From contig NZ_BJEQ01000003.1 in assembly GCF_005405585.1 (NCBI RefSeq), positions 62,001-126,000 on the forward strand: a stretch of DNA of 64,000 nucleotides, read 5' to 3'. Shown here piece after piece: positions 46,960 through 56,461 of the stretch (the stretch's first letter is position 1; each line of letters begins with the position of its first letter). The DNA is from Agarivorans sp. Toyoura001 (GTDB taxonomy: Bacteria > Pseudomonadota > Gammaproteobacteria > Enterobacterales > Celerinatantimonadaceae). Under the pieces are notes generated by a model that did not search any database, was not told where the DNA came from, and saw only the letters and a program-made list of their open reading frames with translations. Position numbers and translations under genes: made by a program.

Positions 46960-49374
46960 ATGAGCAAGCAATACGGTTATTTCGATGACCAAAACAAGGA
47001 ATACGTACTAACTACGCCGAAAACGCCGATAAAATGGGCGAACTACGTGGGAACTCTCGACTTTGGCGGTTTAGTAGATACCACTGGCGGCACCGTTGTG
47101 TGTAAACAAGATCCCGCCTTAAACCGTATTACTAAATACATTGCACAGTTGCCACAGTCTGAGTTTAAAGGCTCAACGGTGTATATTCGCCGCAAAACTG
47201 CGCAAGGTTACCAACTGTTTTCTCCGTTCTTTACGCCAACGTTAGAAGCCTTAGATAAGTTTGAATGTCGCATTGGTTTGTCTTACACCCGCTGGGTAGT
47301 TGAAGCTCAAGGTTTGCGTATCGACCTTAAGATTTTTGTTCCTCAAGGTTCTAGCACCTTAATTCAAGATATTCAGGTCACTAACATTAGTGAGCAAACC
47401 CAAGCTGTAGATGTAGTACCGGTTTACGAGTTCACCCACTTTGATGCTTTAAAACAGCTAGTAAATGCCGATTGGGTACCGCAAACCATGGCGCTAAAAG
47501 CGCACCCAGAAAGCACTGGCCACGTAGTTTTAGAGCAATATGCTTTCATGAAGCGTGATAGCGCAGTGAACTACTTAAGCTGTAACCGACCGGTTGATTC
47601 TTGGGAAGGTGACCGCCGTGCATTTTTAGGTGATAACGAATTTGGCTCTTGGTCAAAACCCTTATCACTAATGGAGCCTAGCTTAGGCAACTCTGAATGT
47701 GATCGCGGTGATAACGTAGGCGCGCTATTGGTGAACTTGGGCGAACTTGCGCCGGGAAACACTGAGCGGGTCATTACTCAGTTAGGCCAAGTAAGCAGTT
47801 TGGCTGACGCCAAACCAAGCATCGATTTATATCGCCAAGAAAGCGCTGTAGACCAAGCCTTTGTTGAGCTATCTGGATTTTGGGAAGACTACCTACAAGT
47901 GATGCAGGTAGACACCCCAGATACAGCCATGAACTCAATGCTCAACGTACATAATCCTCGCCAATGCCACACCACTAAAAACTGGTCTCGTTACCTGTCT
48001 TTATACCAGTTGGGCTACGGCGCTCGCGGTATTGGCTTTAGGGACTCATCACAAGATTTAATTGGTGTGATGTCGCACATGCCGCAAGAAGCACGCGAAT
48101 TTGCCGAGCGTTTATTATCGGTTCAACTCGCCAATGGCTCGGCCATGCACCAGTACTTCCCGCTCACTATGGAAGCCAACGAAGGTGACTCACGCGAAGA
48201 GCCAGAATGCCCTAACTACTACGGCGACGACCATTTATGGATCGTACTTACGGTTGCCCAGTACTTAAAAGAAACTGGCGATCTGGATTTCTTAAACAAG
48301 CCTATTTCTTATTACAGCAAAACCCTAGAACCTGAAGATCGCCCGCAAGCCAGCGTTTATCAACACTTGCTTAAAGCCGTTGATTTTACGTGGAATAATG
48401 TAGGTGAACATGGCCTACCGCTACTCGGTTTTGCCGATTGGAACGATACCGTTAACTTACCAACAGGCGCTGAGTCTCTGTTTGTTGCTAACTTATTTGG
48501 TAAAGCGCTAAAAGAGCTGTTAGACATTGCTAAAACCTTGGATGACCAGAGCAGCTACGATTTGCTCAATGGCTACTATCAAGAAATGAAACAACGCGTT
48601 AATCAGCATGCTTGGGACGGCGAATGGTGGGTACGTTACTTTACTAACGAAGGCCAACCGATTGGTTCGCATAAAAACCAACATGGTAGTTTATACACCA
48701 ACGGACAGTCGTGGCCGGTAATCTCTGGCTTTGCTGAAGGCGACCGCATGCTAGCTGGCCTTGAAGCTGTTAATCACAAGCTAAATACCAAGTACGGCAT
48801 TATGTTGTCTGGCCCTGGTTATAATGGTTTTGACCCACAACTGGGTGGCGTAAGTACTTACCCACCGGGTGCTAAAGAAAACGGGGGGATCTTCTTACAC
48901 TCAAACCCTTGGGTAATGATGGCCGAAACCATAGCCGGTAACGGCGACCGTGCCTTTGAGTACTACAACCAAATTAACCCTGCTTTCCACAACGATAACT
49001 TGGATGTATTCCAATCCGAACCTTATTGTTATCCGCAAAATATTCTAGGCGCGGAACACAAACAATTTGGTATGGGTCGCAACGCCTGGTTGTCGGGCAC
49101 CTCTGCCTGGACTTATGTAGCTGGTACCCAATACATCTTGGGTATTAAACCCACGCTAACGGGGCTAGAAGTAGACCCTTGTATTCCAACGGCATGGCCT
49201 GGCTTTAGCGTGAAACGCCGTTACCGTGGCGCGCAATACAACATTGAGGTTAGCAACCCTAACGGCGTGAGCTCGGGTGTGGTAAGTGTTACCGTAAATG
49301 GCGACGCAATAGATGGAAAAGTGCTACCTGTCTTTAGTGAAGGCGAGCATCACGTAGAAGTGGTACTAGGCTAA
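46960..49374 (+). CDS. GH94 disaccharide phosphorylase (cellobiose-phosphorylase-like)
   Basis: An 804-residue cytoplasmic enzyme splitting a beta-linked glucose disaccharide or oligosaccharide with inorganic phosphate, yielding alpha-glucose 1-phosphate. It starts MSKQYGYFDDQNKEYVLTTP as GH94 proteins do. Sugar-site block GFRDSSQDL is near 357-365, the catalytic acid Asp in FADWNDTVNLP near 492-494, phosphate-site His in GGIFLHSNPW near 646 and WLSGTSAW near 712. VDPCIPTAWPGFSVKRRYRGAQY forms the C-terminal domain. Cellobiose, laminaribiose, chitobiose and cellobionate phosphorylases share this frame. I cannot decide between them; the diverged N-terminal half argues against calling it plain cellobiose phosphorylase. 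Confidence 0.88.
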   Translation: MSKQYGYFDDQNKEYVLTTPKTPIKWANYVGTLDFGGLVDTTGGTVVCKQDPALNRITKYIAQLPQSEFKGSTVYIRRKTAQGYQLFSPFFTPTLEALDKFECRIGLSYTRWVVEAQGLRIDLKIFVPQGSSTLIQDIQVTNISEQTQAVDVVPVYEFTHFDALKQLVNADWVPQTMALKAHPESTGHVVLEQYAFMKRDSAVNYLSCNRPVDSWEGDRRAFLGDNEFGSWSKPLSLMEPSLGNSECDRGDNVGALLVNLGELAPGNTERVITQLGQVSSLADAKPSIDLYRQESAVDQAFVELSGFWEDYLQVMQVDTPDTAMNSMLNVHNPRQCHTTKNWSRYLSLYQLGYGARGIGFRDSSQDLIGVMSHMPQEAREFAERLLSVQLANGSAMHQYFPLTMEANEGDSREEPECPNYYGDDHLWIVLTVAQYLKETGDLDFLNKPISYYSKTLEPEDRPQASVYQHLLKAVDFTWNNVGEHGLPLLGFADWNDTVNLPTGAESLFVANLFGKALKELLDIAKTLDDQSSYDLLNGYYQEMKQRVNQHAWDGEWWVRYFTNEGQPIGSHKNQHGSLYTNGQSWPVISGFAEGDRMLAGLEAVNHKLNTKYGIMLSGPGYNGFDPQLGGVSTYPPGAKENGGIFLHSNPWVMMAETIAGNGDRAFEYYNQINPAFHNDNLDVFQSEPYCYPQNILGAEHKQFGMGRNAWLSGTSAWTYVAGTQYILGIKPTLTGLEVDPCIPTAWPGFSVKRRYRGAQYNIEVSNPNGVSSGVVSVTVNGDAIDGKVLPVFSEGEHHVEVVLG

Positions 49375-49390
49375 ACCGAGTACAGCAATA

Positions 49391-49418
49391 AAAAAGCCAG
49401 CGCTATGCTGGCTTTTTT
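49391..49418. terminator. Bidirectional terminator between GH94 and ABC ATPase genes
   Basis: A stem of 11 bp (49391-49401 with 49407-49417) whose A-run and T-run flank the GC core on both sides. It terminates both convergent transcripts. Confidence 0.9.
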
Positions 49419-49438
49419 GTATTTAAAATAACGACTTA

Positions 49439-50536
49439 CTATGGCTGAGCTAAAGACTTTTGCGTCTCTGCATCAAACAAGTGCACGAAGGTGGCATCTA
49501 AAAATATCTCTAGAGACTTAGGCAATTTACCATGCTCCGCTGGAGCTTCAATCACAATATTCTGCCCGCCCATTTCTGCTTTCACGTGCATAGTCGCACC
49601 TAATAATTCACTATCAGAGAAGGTAGCTTTGGCCGCTATAACGTGGCTAGCTTCTAGCTGTTTCTCATGTAAATGAATATCGTTAGGGCGAATGCCTAGC
49701 GTTAGTGCTTGACCTTCTTGTAGCTTACCTACGAATTTCTCCGGGGCTTTAATCACCTGGCCAGCTAATTCCAACAGCCACTCGCCGTCTTGCTGTTTAG
49801 CAGTCACTGGGATCATATTCATAGACGGCGAACCGATAAAGCTCGCTACAAATTGATTTTTAGGCTGAGTAAACACCTCATAAGGCGTACCAATTTGTGC
49901 GGTAACCCCTTTATTCATGATCACGATACGATCTGCTAAGGTCATCGCCTCTACCTGGTCATGCGTAACATATAAGGTAGTTACACCCAATTTATGGTGC
50001 ATGTCTTTTATTTCTGCACGCATTTTGCCGCGAAGCTTAGCGTCGAGGTTAGATAAAGGCTCATCAAACAAAAATAGCTTAGGCGTGCGCACCATAGCCC
50101 GCCCCATGGCGACCCGCTGGCGTTGCCCACCAGAAAGTTGTTTAGGTTTACGATGAAGATAGTCAGTTAACTGCAGCATTTCGGCTGCCCAATCCACTGA
50201 CTTTTTAATCTCTTTTTTCTTAACCCCTTGAACTTTAAGCGCAAAGGCAATGTTTTCGTATACTGTCATGTGGGGGTAAAGCGCATAGCTTTGAAATACC
50301 ATGGCAAGATCGCGATCTTTTGGGTCAACGTCGTTGAGGCATTTTTCATCCATACAGATTTGACCCGAAGAAATGGTTTCTAAGCCGGCCACCATCCTCA
50401 AAATGGTGGATTTACCACACCCAGAGGCTCCGAGTAGTACCACAAATTCACCATCACTCATCTCTAAGTCGAAACCTTTTACAATTTCAACTTTGCCGTA
50501 ACTCTTACGTAGATCTTTAAATGACAGTGACGCCAT
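49439..50536 (-). CDS. ABC sugar importer ATPase, UgpC/MsmK/MalK-like
   Basis: A 365-residue ATP-binding subunit of a carbohydrate importer of the CUT1 class. Walker A GASGCGKST is at 36-44, signature LSGGQ at 134-138 and Walker B LFLFDEP at 154-160, with D-loop SNLDAKLR and switch HDQ in YVTHDQVEAMTLADRI. The C-terminal OB-type regulatory domain (from about 240, GSPSMNMIPV, LGIRPNDIHL) is as in MalK/UgpC. It lies 2 bases after the GH1 stop. No binding protein or permease gene is in the window, so it must serve importers encoded elsewhere, like the shared MsmK ATPase of Gram-positives. Confidence 0.92.
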   Translation of the reverse strand: MASLSFKDLRKSYGKVEIVKGFDLEMSDGEFVVLLGASGCGKSTILRMVAGLETISSGQICMDEKCLNDVDPKDRDLAMVFQSYALYPHMTVYENIAFALKVQGVKKKEIKKSVDWAAEMLQLTDYLHRKPKQLSGGQRQRVAMGRAMVRTPKLFLFDEPLSNLDAKLRGKMRAEIKDMHHKLGVTTLYVTHDQVEAMTLADRIVIMNKGVTAQIGTPYEVFTQPKNQFVASFIGSPSMNMIPVTAKQQDGEWLLELAGQVIKAPEKFVGKLQEGQALTLGIRPNDIHLHEKQLEASHVIAAKATFSDSELLGATMHVKAEMGGQNIVIEAPAEHGKLPKSLEIFLDATFVHLFDAETQKSLAQP

Positions 50537-50538
50537 AA

Positions 50539-51882
50539 TTATGCTCCTGCGCGTTGTTGTAAAAATTGTTGGAAGTATTTAGCACTTTGCTTAAGCACTC
50601 GTTGCTGGCTTGCGTAATCAACATAAACAATGCCAAAACGTTTCTCATAACCGAAGGCCCACTCAAAGTTATCCATTAAACTCCAAGCAAAATAGCCACG
50701 CATATCCACGCCCTGCTCCATTGCCACAGCCACCGCGTCTAGGTGTGATTGGTAGTAGTCACAACGTTGTTGATCGATCACTTCGCCATTTTCCAGGCTG
50801 TCTGCGCCGGCCATGCCGTTTTCGGTAATGAAGATCGGCGGCAAGGTATAGCGCTGATTAAGTTTTACCAATAAAGCGGTGAGTGCTTCAGGGCACACTT
50901 CCCAACCCATATCTGTACGCTCTACATCTGGCAGCACCACTTGGCACGGGCCATTTTCAGTGGCTTTAATCACGTGGCGGGTATAGTAGTTAATGCCTAA
51001 GAAGTCGATGGGTTGGTTAATTAAGGCCAGATCGCCAGGTAAAATAGTCGGCCACCATAATGGTTGCTGCTGGCGAATCGCTGCTGGGTATTCCCCTTCA
51101 ACAATGGGCTGTAAGAACCAATGAATGCCCTGTTGCTCATCAAAATCGGCAGCTAATACATCAGCCGCATTGGTTGGGTCTGCTGGGTAAGCAGGGGTAA
51201 AGTTAAGTACAATACCGTGCTCTGCTTTAGGGGCGTTTTCACGCATTTTTGGCAATGCTAAACCGTGAGCTAGCAATATATGGTGAGCAGCTTGAAAACC
51301 TAGCTTATCCTCTGTTAAACCGGGGGCGTGCTGACCAAAGCGGTAACCTAAAAAGGCACTACATAGTGGTTCGTTAAAGGTAGCATAACTAAATACTGAA
51401 TCACCTAAAGCTTTTGTCATGATGTCGGCAAATTCAGCGAATTTATAGGCTGTTTCGCGACTTAACCAACCACCTCGGTCTTCTAGATACTGAGGTAAAT
51501 CCCAATGATAAAGGGTAACAAATGGCTTAATGCCTAATTCATTAAGCTTGGCAATTAAGCGTTTATAAAACTCAATTCCTTTACTGTTTACTTGCCCTTC
51601 TACTGGCATAATACGCGGCCAAGCAATCGATAAACGATAAGCATCAACGCCTAACTCGGCGATCATCTCTAGGTCTTGTTCCCAAAGATGGTAGTGATCA
51701 CATGCTACTGTGCCGTCGTCGCCATTAGCCACTTTTCCGGGAGTGGCACAAAAGCGGTCCCAAATAGACTCACAACGTTCATCTTCTTTATTTGCGCCTT
51801 CAATTTGAAACGCAGCGGTAGCCACACCAAATACAAAGTCACTACGACGAAAAGGAGAAGACTCGGGAAATTCAAAAGACAT
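50539..51882 (-). CDS. GH1 family beta-glucosidase
   Basis: A 447-residue cytoplasmic (alpha/beta)8 retaining glycosidase releasing glucose from beta-glucosides. The N-terminal FVFGVATAAFQIEGA, acid/base Glu171 in TFNEP and nucleophile Glu354 in ITENG are all present, as is the sugar-site WSLMDNFEWAFGY near the end. The size is typical of bacterial BglA/BglB (about 450). GAGG precedes the ATG. There is no residue pattern for 6-phospho-glucosides that I can pick out, fitting ABC uptake and not PTS uptake. Same strand as lacI upstream and the ATPase downstream. Confidence 0.95.
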   Translation of the reverse strand: MSFEFPESSPFRRSDFVFGVATAAFQIEGANKEDERCESIWDRFCATPGKVANGDDGTVACDHYHLWEQDLEMIAELGVDAYRLSIAWPRIMPVEGQVNSKGIEFYKRLIAKLNELGIKPFVTLYHWDLPQYLEDRGGWLSRETAYKFAEFADIMTKALGDSVFSYATFNEPLCSAFLGYRFGQHAPGLTEDKLGFQAAHHILLAHGLALPKMRENAPKAEHGIVLNFTPAYPADPTNAADVLAADFDEQQGIHWFLQPIVEGEYPAAIRQQQPLWWPTILPGDLALINQPIDFLGINYYTRHVIKATENGPCQVVLPDVERTDMGWEVCPEALTALLVKLNQRYTLPPIFITENGMAGADSLENGEVIDQQRCDYYQSHLDAVAVAMEQGVDMRGYFAWSLMDNFEWAFGYEKRFGIVYVDYASQQRVLKQSAKYFQQFLQQRAGA

Positions 51883-52076
51883 AACACAACCTCAACACTA
51901 CGCCTTTACTGACGCATATCATTATATTCATGGGATAAAAAAGAGACTGCCAGCAGATTTACTGCTGATCGACCTTAGCTATACATTCACAAAAACGCAT
52001 AGCTAACATCAAGCAAGGAGTCGATTAAGAGTAACTGGGACAGGTCATATTCAACTCCTTAAATTGGGTAGGTAAG

Positions 52077-53078
52077 CTAACCGACGGGAGGTGCCGACGA
52101 TTCTCGCACTATAAGTTGTGGTTCTAACTGCACACCTTTTACTAGGTCTACATTTGATAAATTCTGTAACACCATATTTGCTGCGATGGTGCCCATTTCT
52201 TCAATTGGAAAACGAATAGTGGTCATCTTCGGTCGCAAATAGCGCGAATAAAACATGTCATCGTAGCCCACCACCGAAATTCGCTCCGCTGGTGATTCAT
52301 TGTCTAGCGACAAAATGTCGTATACGCCAATAGCAATGTTATCGTTACCGCACACCACTCCGGTGAACTCAACATCACGCTGGAATAACTTAGCCGCCGC
52401 TTTGTTGCCGCCATCTTCTTGGTACAAACCTTCTACGACTAACTGTGCGTCGTATTCTATGCCTGCTTCATTAAGGGCATTACGGTAACCTTGTAAACGC
52501 TCTCGCGCATCAAGGTGAACTAATGGACCCGTGATCGAAGCGATTTTTGTATGACCTAAATCGATAAGATGTTTGGTCGCCAAATATCCGCCTAATTCAT
52601 TGTTCAAATAAATACAGCGATTGGCTAACTCCGGCACATAGCGGTTTAATACAAAAATATTAGGATTACGCTGACACATTTCGATCAGCTCATCGTCACC
52701 CATGGCCTGTACCACTAGCAAAATAGCGTCGACACGACGAGAATTTAAAAAGCGAATCGCATCTCGCTCTTGTTCTAAATCATCGTGGCCACTGGTAGCG
52801 ATAAGGTGCTGGCCTTCGTTTCGCAATACCGATTCAATACTGTGCATCATGGGACCATAGAACGGGCCAGATAAGGTACCCACTACAATCCCCACGCTAT
52901 AAGAGCGGTTGGTAGCCAGAGCTTGAGCAAATGAATTAGGTTGATAACCCAATTTATCCATCGCAGCCATAACACGCTCTCGGTTAATTTCCGATACCTT
53001 GTTATTGCCGTTCATCACTCTAGATACGGTTGCTTGCGATACACCCGCTAGATCAGAGACTTCCTTGATCGTTGCCAT
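52077..53078 (-). CDS. LacI-family repressor of the beta-glucoside locus
   Basis: A 333-residue regulator. The N-terminal HTH and hinge read MATIKEVSDLAGVSQATVSR and VSEINRERVMAAMDKLGYQPN. The periplasmic-binding-like core (from about 60, SYSVGIVVGTLSGPFYGPMM, VVCGNDNIAIGVYDIL, ISVVGYDDMFYSRYLRP) binds the inducer sugar. It is preceded by two operators of its own type and a good sigma70 promoter, so it represses itself. Near-identical operators before lamB and GH116 indicate it controls the whole locus. The GH1-ATPase pair follows after 194 bases and may be read from the same promoter. Confidence 0.93.
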   Translation of the reverse strand: MATIKEVSDLAGVSQATVSRVMNGNNKVSEINRERVMAAMDKLGYQPNSFAQALATNRSYSVGIVVGTLSGPFYGPMMHSIESVLRNEGQHLIATSGHDDLEQERDAIRFLNSRRVDAILLVVQAMGDDELIEMCQRNPNIFVLNRYVPELANRCIYLNNELGGYLATKHLIDLGHTKIASITGPLVHLDARERLQGYRNALNEAGIEYDAQLVVEGLYQEDGGNKAAAKLFQRDVEFTGVVCGNDNIAIGVYDILSLDNESPAERISVVGYDDMFYSRYLRPKMTTIRFPIEEMGTIAANMVLQNLSNVDLVKGVQLEPQLIVRESSAPPVG

Positions 53079-53101
53079 TATTACTTTAGCCTCGCTGTAT
53101 T

Positions 53102-53115
53102 AGTAAGCGCTGACA
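53102..53115. promoter_or_regulatory. Second, weaker LacI-type operator before lacI
   Basis: AGTAAGCGCTGACA keeps the AAGCGCT core and fits TGNAANCGNTTNCA in most positions. It lies 24 bases before the lacI start and about 42 bases from the main operator. Confidence 0.55.
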
Positions 53116-53156
53116 CTATAGTTTCTCTGGGCACAGTCAGAGTTAACCTATTCCCG

Positions 53157-53170
53157 TGAAAGCGCTTTCT
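53157..53170. promoter_or_regulatory. LacI-family operator overlapping the lacI transcription start
   Basis: TGAAAGCGCTTTCT shares the TGAAAGCGCTT core with the sites at 42956 and 43672. It begins 5 bases downstream of the -10 box of the minus-strand promoter, so a bound repressor would cover the start point. Confidence 0.82.
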
Positions 53171-53174
53171 CTTA

Positions 53175-53203
53175 ATATGACTGATTGCAGTTATTTATGT
53201 CAA
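53175..53203 (-). promoter_or_regulatory. Sigma70 promoter of lacI
   Basis: Minus strand: perfect -35 TTGACA (53198-53203), 17-base spacer, -10 TCATAT (53175-53180). The predicted start near 53168 falls in the operator. Confidence 0.75.
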
Positions 53204-53268
53204 TTGCCTTTGGGGGCAGCAAATCTGATATGTGAGCCGCCGCAAAGTTTCGATTTCATTGGTGAAAA

Positions 53269-53706
53269 TTAGATTTGAAGCCAAAAAGTCATTGGCCCGT
53301 CATTTACGGAAGACACTTGCATGTCGGCAGCAAAGACACCGGTTTCGGTAGCTAGGCCGCGGTCTTTACAGGCACTGACAAAATGTTCGTAAAGATGTTT
53401 AGCTTGCTCTGGCGTAGCCCCTTTAGAAAACCCGGGGCGCAAGCCTTTATCGGTATCGGCCACTAAAGTAAATTGCGACACTACCAATAAGCTTCCCCCA
53501 GCTTGCTGCACATTCAGGTTAGTTTTACCGTTTTCATCGGCAAAAATGCGGTACTTAATAACCTTTTCACAAAGCTTCACCGCTTTGCTTTGATCATCGG
53601 TTTGTTCAACGCCTAGCAAAACTAATAAACCAGGACCAATGCTGCCACTTGTTTCACCACTAATTGTGACACTGGCCTGCTGAACCCGTTGAATTAAAGC
53701 AATCAT
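53269..53706 (-). CDS. dtd: D-aminoacyl-tRNA deacylase
   Basis: Removes D-amino acids (and glycine from tRNA-Ala) mischarged on tRNA. It is 145 residues, identical in length to E. coli Dtd. The active-site motifs SQFTL (77-81) and NDGPMT (135-140, normally ...GPVT/GPMT) are present. Its ATG overlaps the yihY stop as ATGA, so translation is coupled. The yihY-dtd order is as in E. coli. Confidence 0.96.
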   Translation of the reverse strand: MIALIQRVQQASVTISGETSGSIGPGLLVLLGVEQTDDQSKAVKLCEKVIKYRIFADENGKTNLNVQQAGGSLLVVSQFTLVADTDKGLRPGFSKGATPEQAKHLYEHFVSACKDRGLATETGVFAADMQVSSVNDGPMTFWLQI

Positions 53707-54599
53707 AACGACTCCTCTATGTTGCTATCTATTGCTTGTGCTTGTTGTTGCTGTTGCTGTTGTGAAAACTCGCCAAGAGCGGCGGTGATCTCTGCGCCTA
53801 TCAATACCACTACCCAACTCACATAAACCCATACAAATAGTATAGGTATACTTGCTAAGGCACCGTAGATCACTTGGTAAGAAGGAAATGAAGCCACATA
53901 TAAGGCAAAACCACGCTTGCCCAACTCAAATAGCAAGGCGGCGACAACCGCACCGGTTAAACCGTGTTTAAAACGAATTGATTGGTTAGGCACCAATAAG
54001 TACAACAAGCAAAACGCGCCAATGGAAAACAACAAAGGCACCATACGTAACAGTTGATTCCATATTCCCAACAATGTTTCATCAGCAAACAACTGCATAG
54101 AGAAAATATATGAACTTAAAGCTAAGCTGCCCCCCATTAACAAGGGACCTAAAGTAAGAATCATCCAATACATAGGAAATGCGCTGCTCCAGCGTCGTTT
54201 CACTTTTACTCGCCAAATCATGTTCAAACTTTTGTCGATGGTAGAAATCAACATCAGCGCTACCACCGCCAATGCAGCTATTCCCACCGCGGTCATTTTT
54301 GAAGCGTTCTCCACAAAACCGCGTAGATTCTCTTTAACCACCTCGCCAGAAGCCGGCACAAAGTTGCTGAAGACAAAATCTTCAATATGAATTTGAAATC
54401 CAGCAAACACCGGAAAAGCACTGATAATTGAAAAAGTCACCGCCACCAAAGGCACCAACGACAGCAACGTGACATAAGCAAGTGAGCCGGCAATCATCGT
54501 GAGTTTTTCTTGTTTGATACGCTGAATCAGAAAATGGCTAAAGCTTTTTGCGGTGGCAAAATAACCTTGCCAATCAAGCGTTTTTAAACGGCCACTCAT
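53703..54599 (-). CDS. yihY: YihY/BrkB family inner-membrane protein
   Basis: A 298-residue protein with six membrane helices of the YihY (once called RNase BN) family. The conserved [22 protein letters not shown] marks the first helix. [24 protein letters not shown] and [26 protein letters not shown] are family blocks. The C-terminus is Gln-rich (a run of Q near residue 280). The start at 54599 follows GGAG; a longer frame to 54656 adds no conserved sequence. Function is not settled. Co-transcribed with dtd. Confidence 0.9.
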   Translation of the reverse strand: MSGRLKTLDWQGYFATAKSFSHFLIQRIKQEKLTMIAGSLAYVTLLSLVPLVAVTFSIISAFPVFAGFQIHIEDFVFSNFVPASGEVVKENLRGFVENASKMTAVGIAALAVVALMLISTIDKSLNMIWRVKVKRRWSSAFPMYWMILTLGPLLMGGSLALSSYIFSMQLFADETLLGIWNQLLRMVPLLFSIGAFCLLYLLVPNQSIRFKHGLTGAVVAALLFELGKRGFALYVASFPSYQVIYGALASIPILFVWVYVSWVVVLIGAEITAALGEFSQQQQQQQAQAIDSNIEESL

Positions 54600-54794
54600 G
54601 ATTAATTTCACTCCTTTGTTTTTTATGGCTAAAGAATGACTCAGATATGCGCTCAACTCAAGTTTAACAAGGGCTTAAGCCTCTTATTTAACAAAAAAAA
54701 GCTAAACAAAAGCTGATGTTTTTTTGAACTGAATCACATAAAGTGCTAGACTCCCGCCCCATTTCGTTTTGTTCTTTTTTGGATCCTAAGAACC

Positions 54795-56354
54795 ATGTTT
54801 GAATTTCCTAAATTTCGGGGAGCTACGGTTAAAAACGACCTACTCTCTGGTTTAACTGTAGCGCTTGCGCTTGTTCCCGAAGCAGTAGCCTTCGCTTTTG
54901 TTGCTGGTGTAGAACCTTTAGTCGGTTTATACGCGGCCTTTATGGTGGGTTTAATTACCGCTGTAATTGGTGGTCGCCCGGGGATGATTTCTGGTGCCAC
55001 TGGTGCACTTGCGGTAGTAATGGTCGCACTAGTCGCAGACCACGGGGTACAGTATTTATTTGCCACCGTGGTATTAATGGGGATCCTGCAAGTGCTTGCG
55101 GGGGTATTCCATCTCGGTAAGTTTATTCGCATGGTACCCCACCCGGTAATGCTAGGCTTTGTTAATGGCTTAGCCATTGTGATTTTCTTAGCGCAATTAG
55201 GGCAGTTTCAAGTGCCTAATGCCTTTGGTGAAATGGAATGGATGCAAGGTAGCCAACTATGGATTATGTTAGGCCTAGTGGCGATTACTATGGCAGTAAT
55301 CCACTTTTTACCGAAGCTTACCAGCGCAGTACCTGCTTCTCTAGTCGCCATTGTGGGGGTAACGGTATCAGTGCATGTGCTTAACTTAGATACCCGCACC
55401 GTAGTAGATTTTGTACGCAGTATGACTGGCGATGCTAATGCGACAATTGCCGGTGGTCTGCCGAGCTTCTCTATTCCAAGCGTGCCTTTCAACTTAGAAA
55501 CCTTAAAAATCATCTTCCCTTATGCTCTAGTATTGGCGGCAATTGGTTTGATTGAGTCTCTACTCACCTTAACGGTAGTTGATGAGATGACAGGCACCCG
55601 TGGTCACGGTAACAAAGAATGTATTGGCCAAGGCGTTGCAAACGTTACAACCGGTTTCTTTGGTGGCATGGGCGGTTGTGCCATGATTGGCCAGAGTATG
55701 ATTAACATTCGCTCAGGCGGCCGTGGCCGTTTATCAGGCATCAGCGCTGCATTAGCCTTGCTTGGCTTTATTTTGTTTGGCTCATCTTTAATCGAAATGA
55801 TCCCATTAGCAGCACTGGTTGGTGTGATGTTTATGGTAGTACTAGGTACCTTTGAATGGGCCAGTTTACGCATGATTAACAAGGTGCCAAAAGCAGATTT
55901 CTTTGTGATTGTATTGGTATCGGTTGTTACGGTATTCACTGACTTGGCAGTAGCCGTAGTGATTGGTGTAATTGTGTCGGCTTTGGTATTTGCTTGGAAC
56001 CACGCAAAACACATCTACGTGACCACGTCTAGCGATGATGAAGACCACAAGGTGTATCAACTAGATGGTCCATTGTTCTTTGGTTCTGCGGCTAACTTCT
56101 TAGATTTATTTAGCCCAGCCAACGACCCAAAAGATGTAGTGATTGATTTTGCTAAATCGAGAGTGAGTGATCACTCTGCGATTGAAGCCATTGATACCTT
56201 GGCTGAGCGTTACGAAAAAGCCGGTAAAACTCTACACCTTAAGCACCTTAGCCCTGAATGTCGCAAGCTACTAACTAAAGCAGGCAGCGCGGTTGAAGTG
56301 AACTTGATTGAAGATCCTAGCTACAAAGTTGCCAGCGATACGTTAGACAACTAA
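54795..56354 (+). CDS. SulP family anion transporter with STAS domain
   Basis: A 519-residue inner-membrane transporter of the SLC26/SulP family, carrying sulfate, bicarbonate or another anion. About 12-14 membrane helices include the family signature near the N-terminus ([20 protein letters not shown]), [18 protein letters not shown] and [18 protein letters not shown]. The C-terminal STAS domain (from about 415) has [12 protein letters not shown] and [19 protein letters not shown]. The short STAS and early gene layout resemble BicA-like bicarbonate members, but substrate cannot be fixed. It ends with a strong terminator. Confidence 0.92.
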   Translation: MFEFPKFRGATVKNDLLSGLTVALALVPEAVAFAFVAGVEPLVGLYAAFMVGLITAVIGGRPGMISGATGALAVVMVALVADHGVQYLFATVVLMGILQVLAGVFHLGKFIRMVPHPVMLGFVNGLAIVIFLAQLGQFQVPNAFGEMEWMQGSQLWIMLGLVAITMAVIHFLPKLTSAVPASLVAIVGVTVSVHVLNLDTRTVVDFVRSMTGDANATIAGGLPSFSIPSVPFNLETLKIIFPYALVLAAIGLIESLLTLTVVDEMTGTRGHGNKECIGQGVANVTTGFFGGMGGCAMIGQSMINIRSGGRGRLSGISAALALLGFILFGSSLIEMIPLAALVGVMFMVVLGTFEWASLRMINKVPKADFFVIVLVSVVTVFTDLAVAVVIGVIVSALVFAWNHAKHIYVTTSSDDEDHKVYQLDGPLFFGSAANFLDLFSPANDPKDVVIDFAKSRVSDHSAIEAIDTLAERYEKAGKTLHLKHLSPECRKLLTKAGSAVEVNLIEDPSYKVASDTLDN

Positions 56355-56375
56355 GCGCGTTAACCTCATCAAGAT

Positions 56376-56414
56376 AAAGCCGTTAACTCCGAGTGAGTTA
56401 ACGGCTTTTTTTTT
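56376..56414 (+). terminator. Rho-independent terminator of the sulP gene
   Basis: Perfect 14 bp stem (56376-56389 with 56395-56408), 5-base loop and a long T-run to 56414. Confidence 0.93.
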
Positions 56415-56461
56415 GCTCGCATGCTAGATTAAATAGAGGTTGTGCGGCGTTAGGGGCCACA

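Noticed and set aside
51951-51967. A 6 bp hairpin between lacI and the GH1 gene
   Set aside because: The T-run is 8 or more bases away from the stem, so it is not a convincing terminator; lacI and GH1 may be co-transcribed.
54746-56014. Two frames on the minus strand (143 and 136 codons) opposite the SulP gene
   Set aside because: Thr/Pro-rich shadow translations of membrane-helix codons; no ribosome sites.
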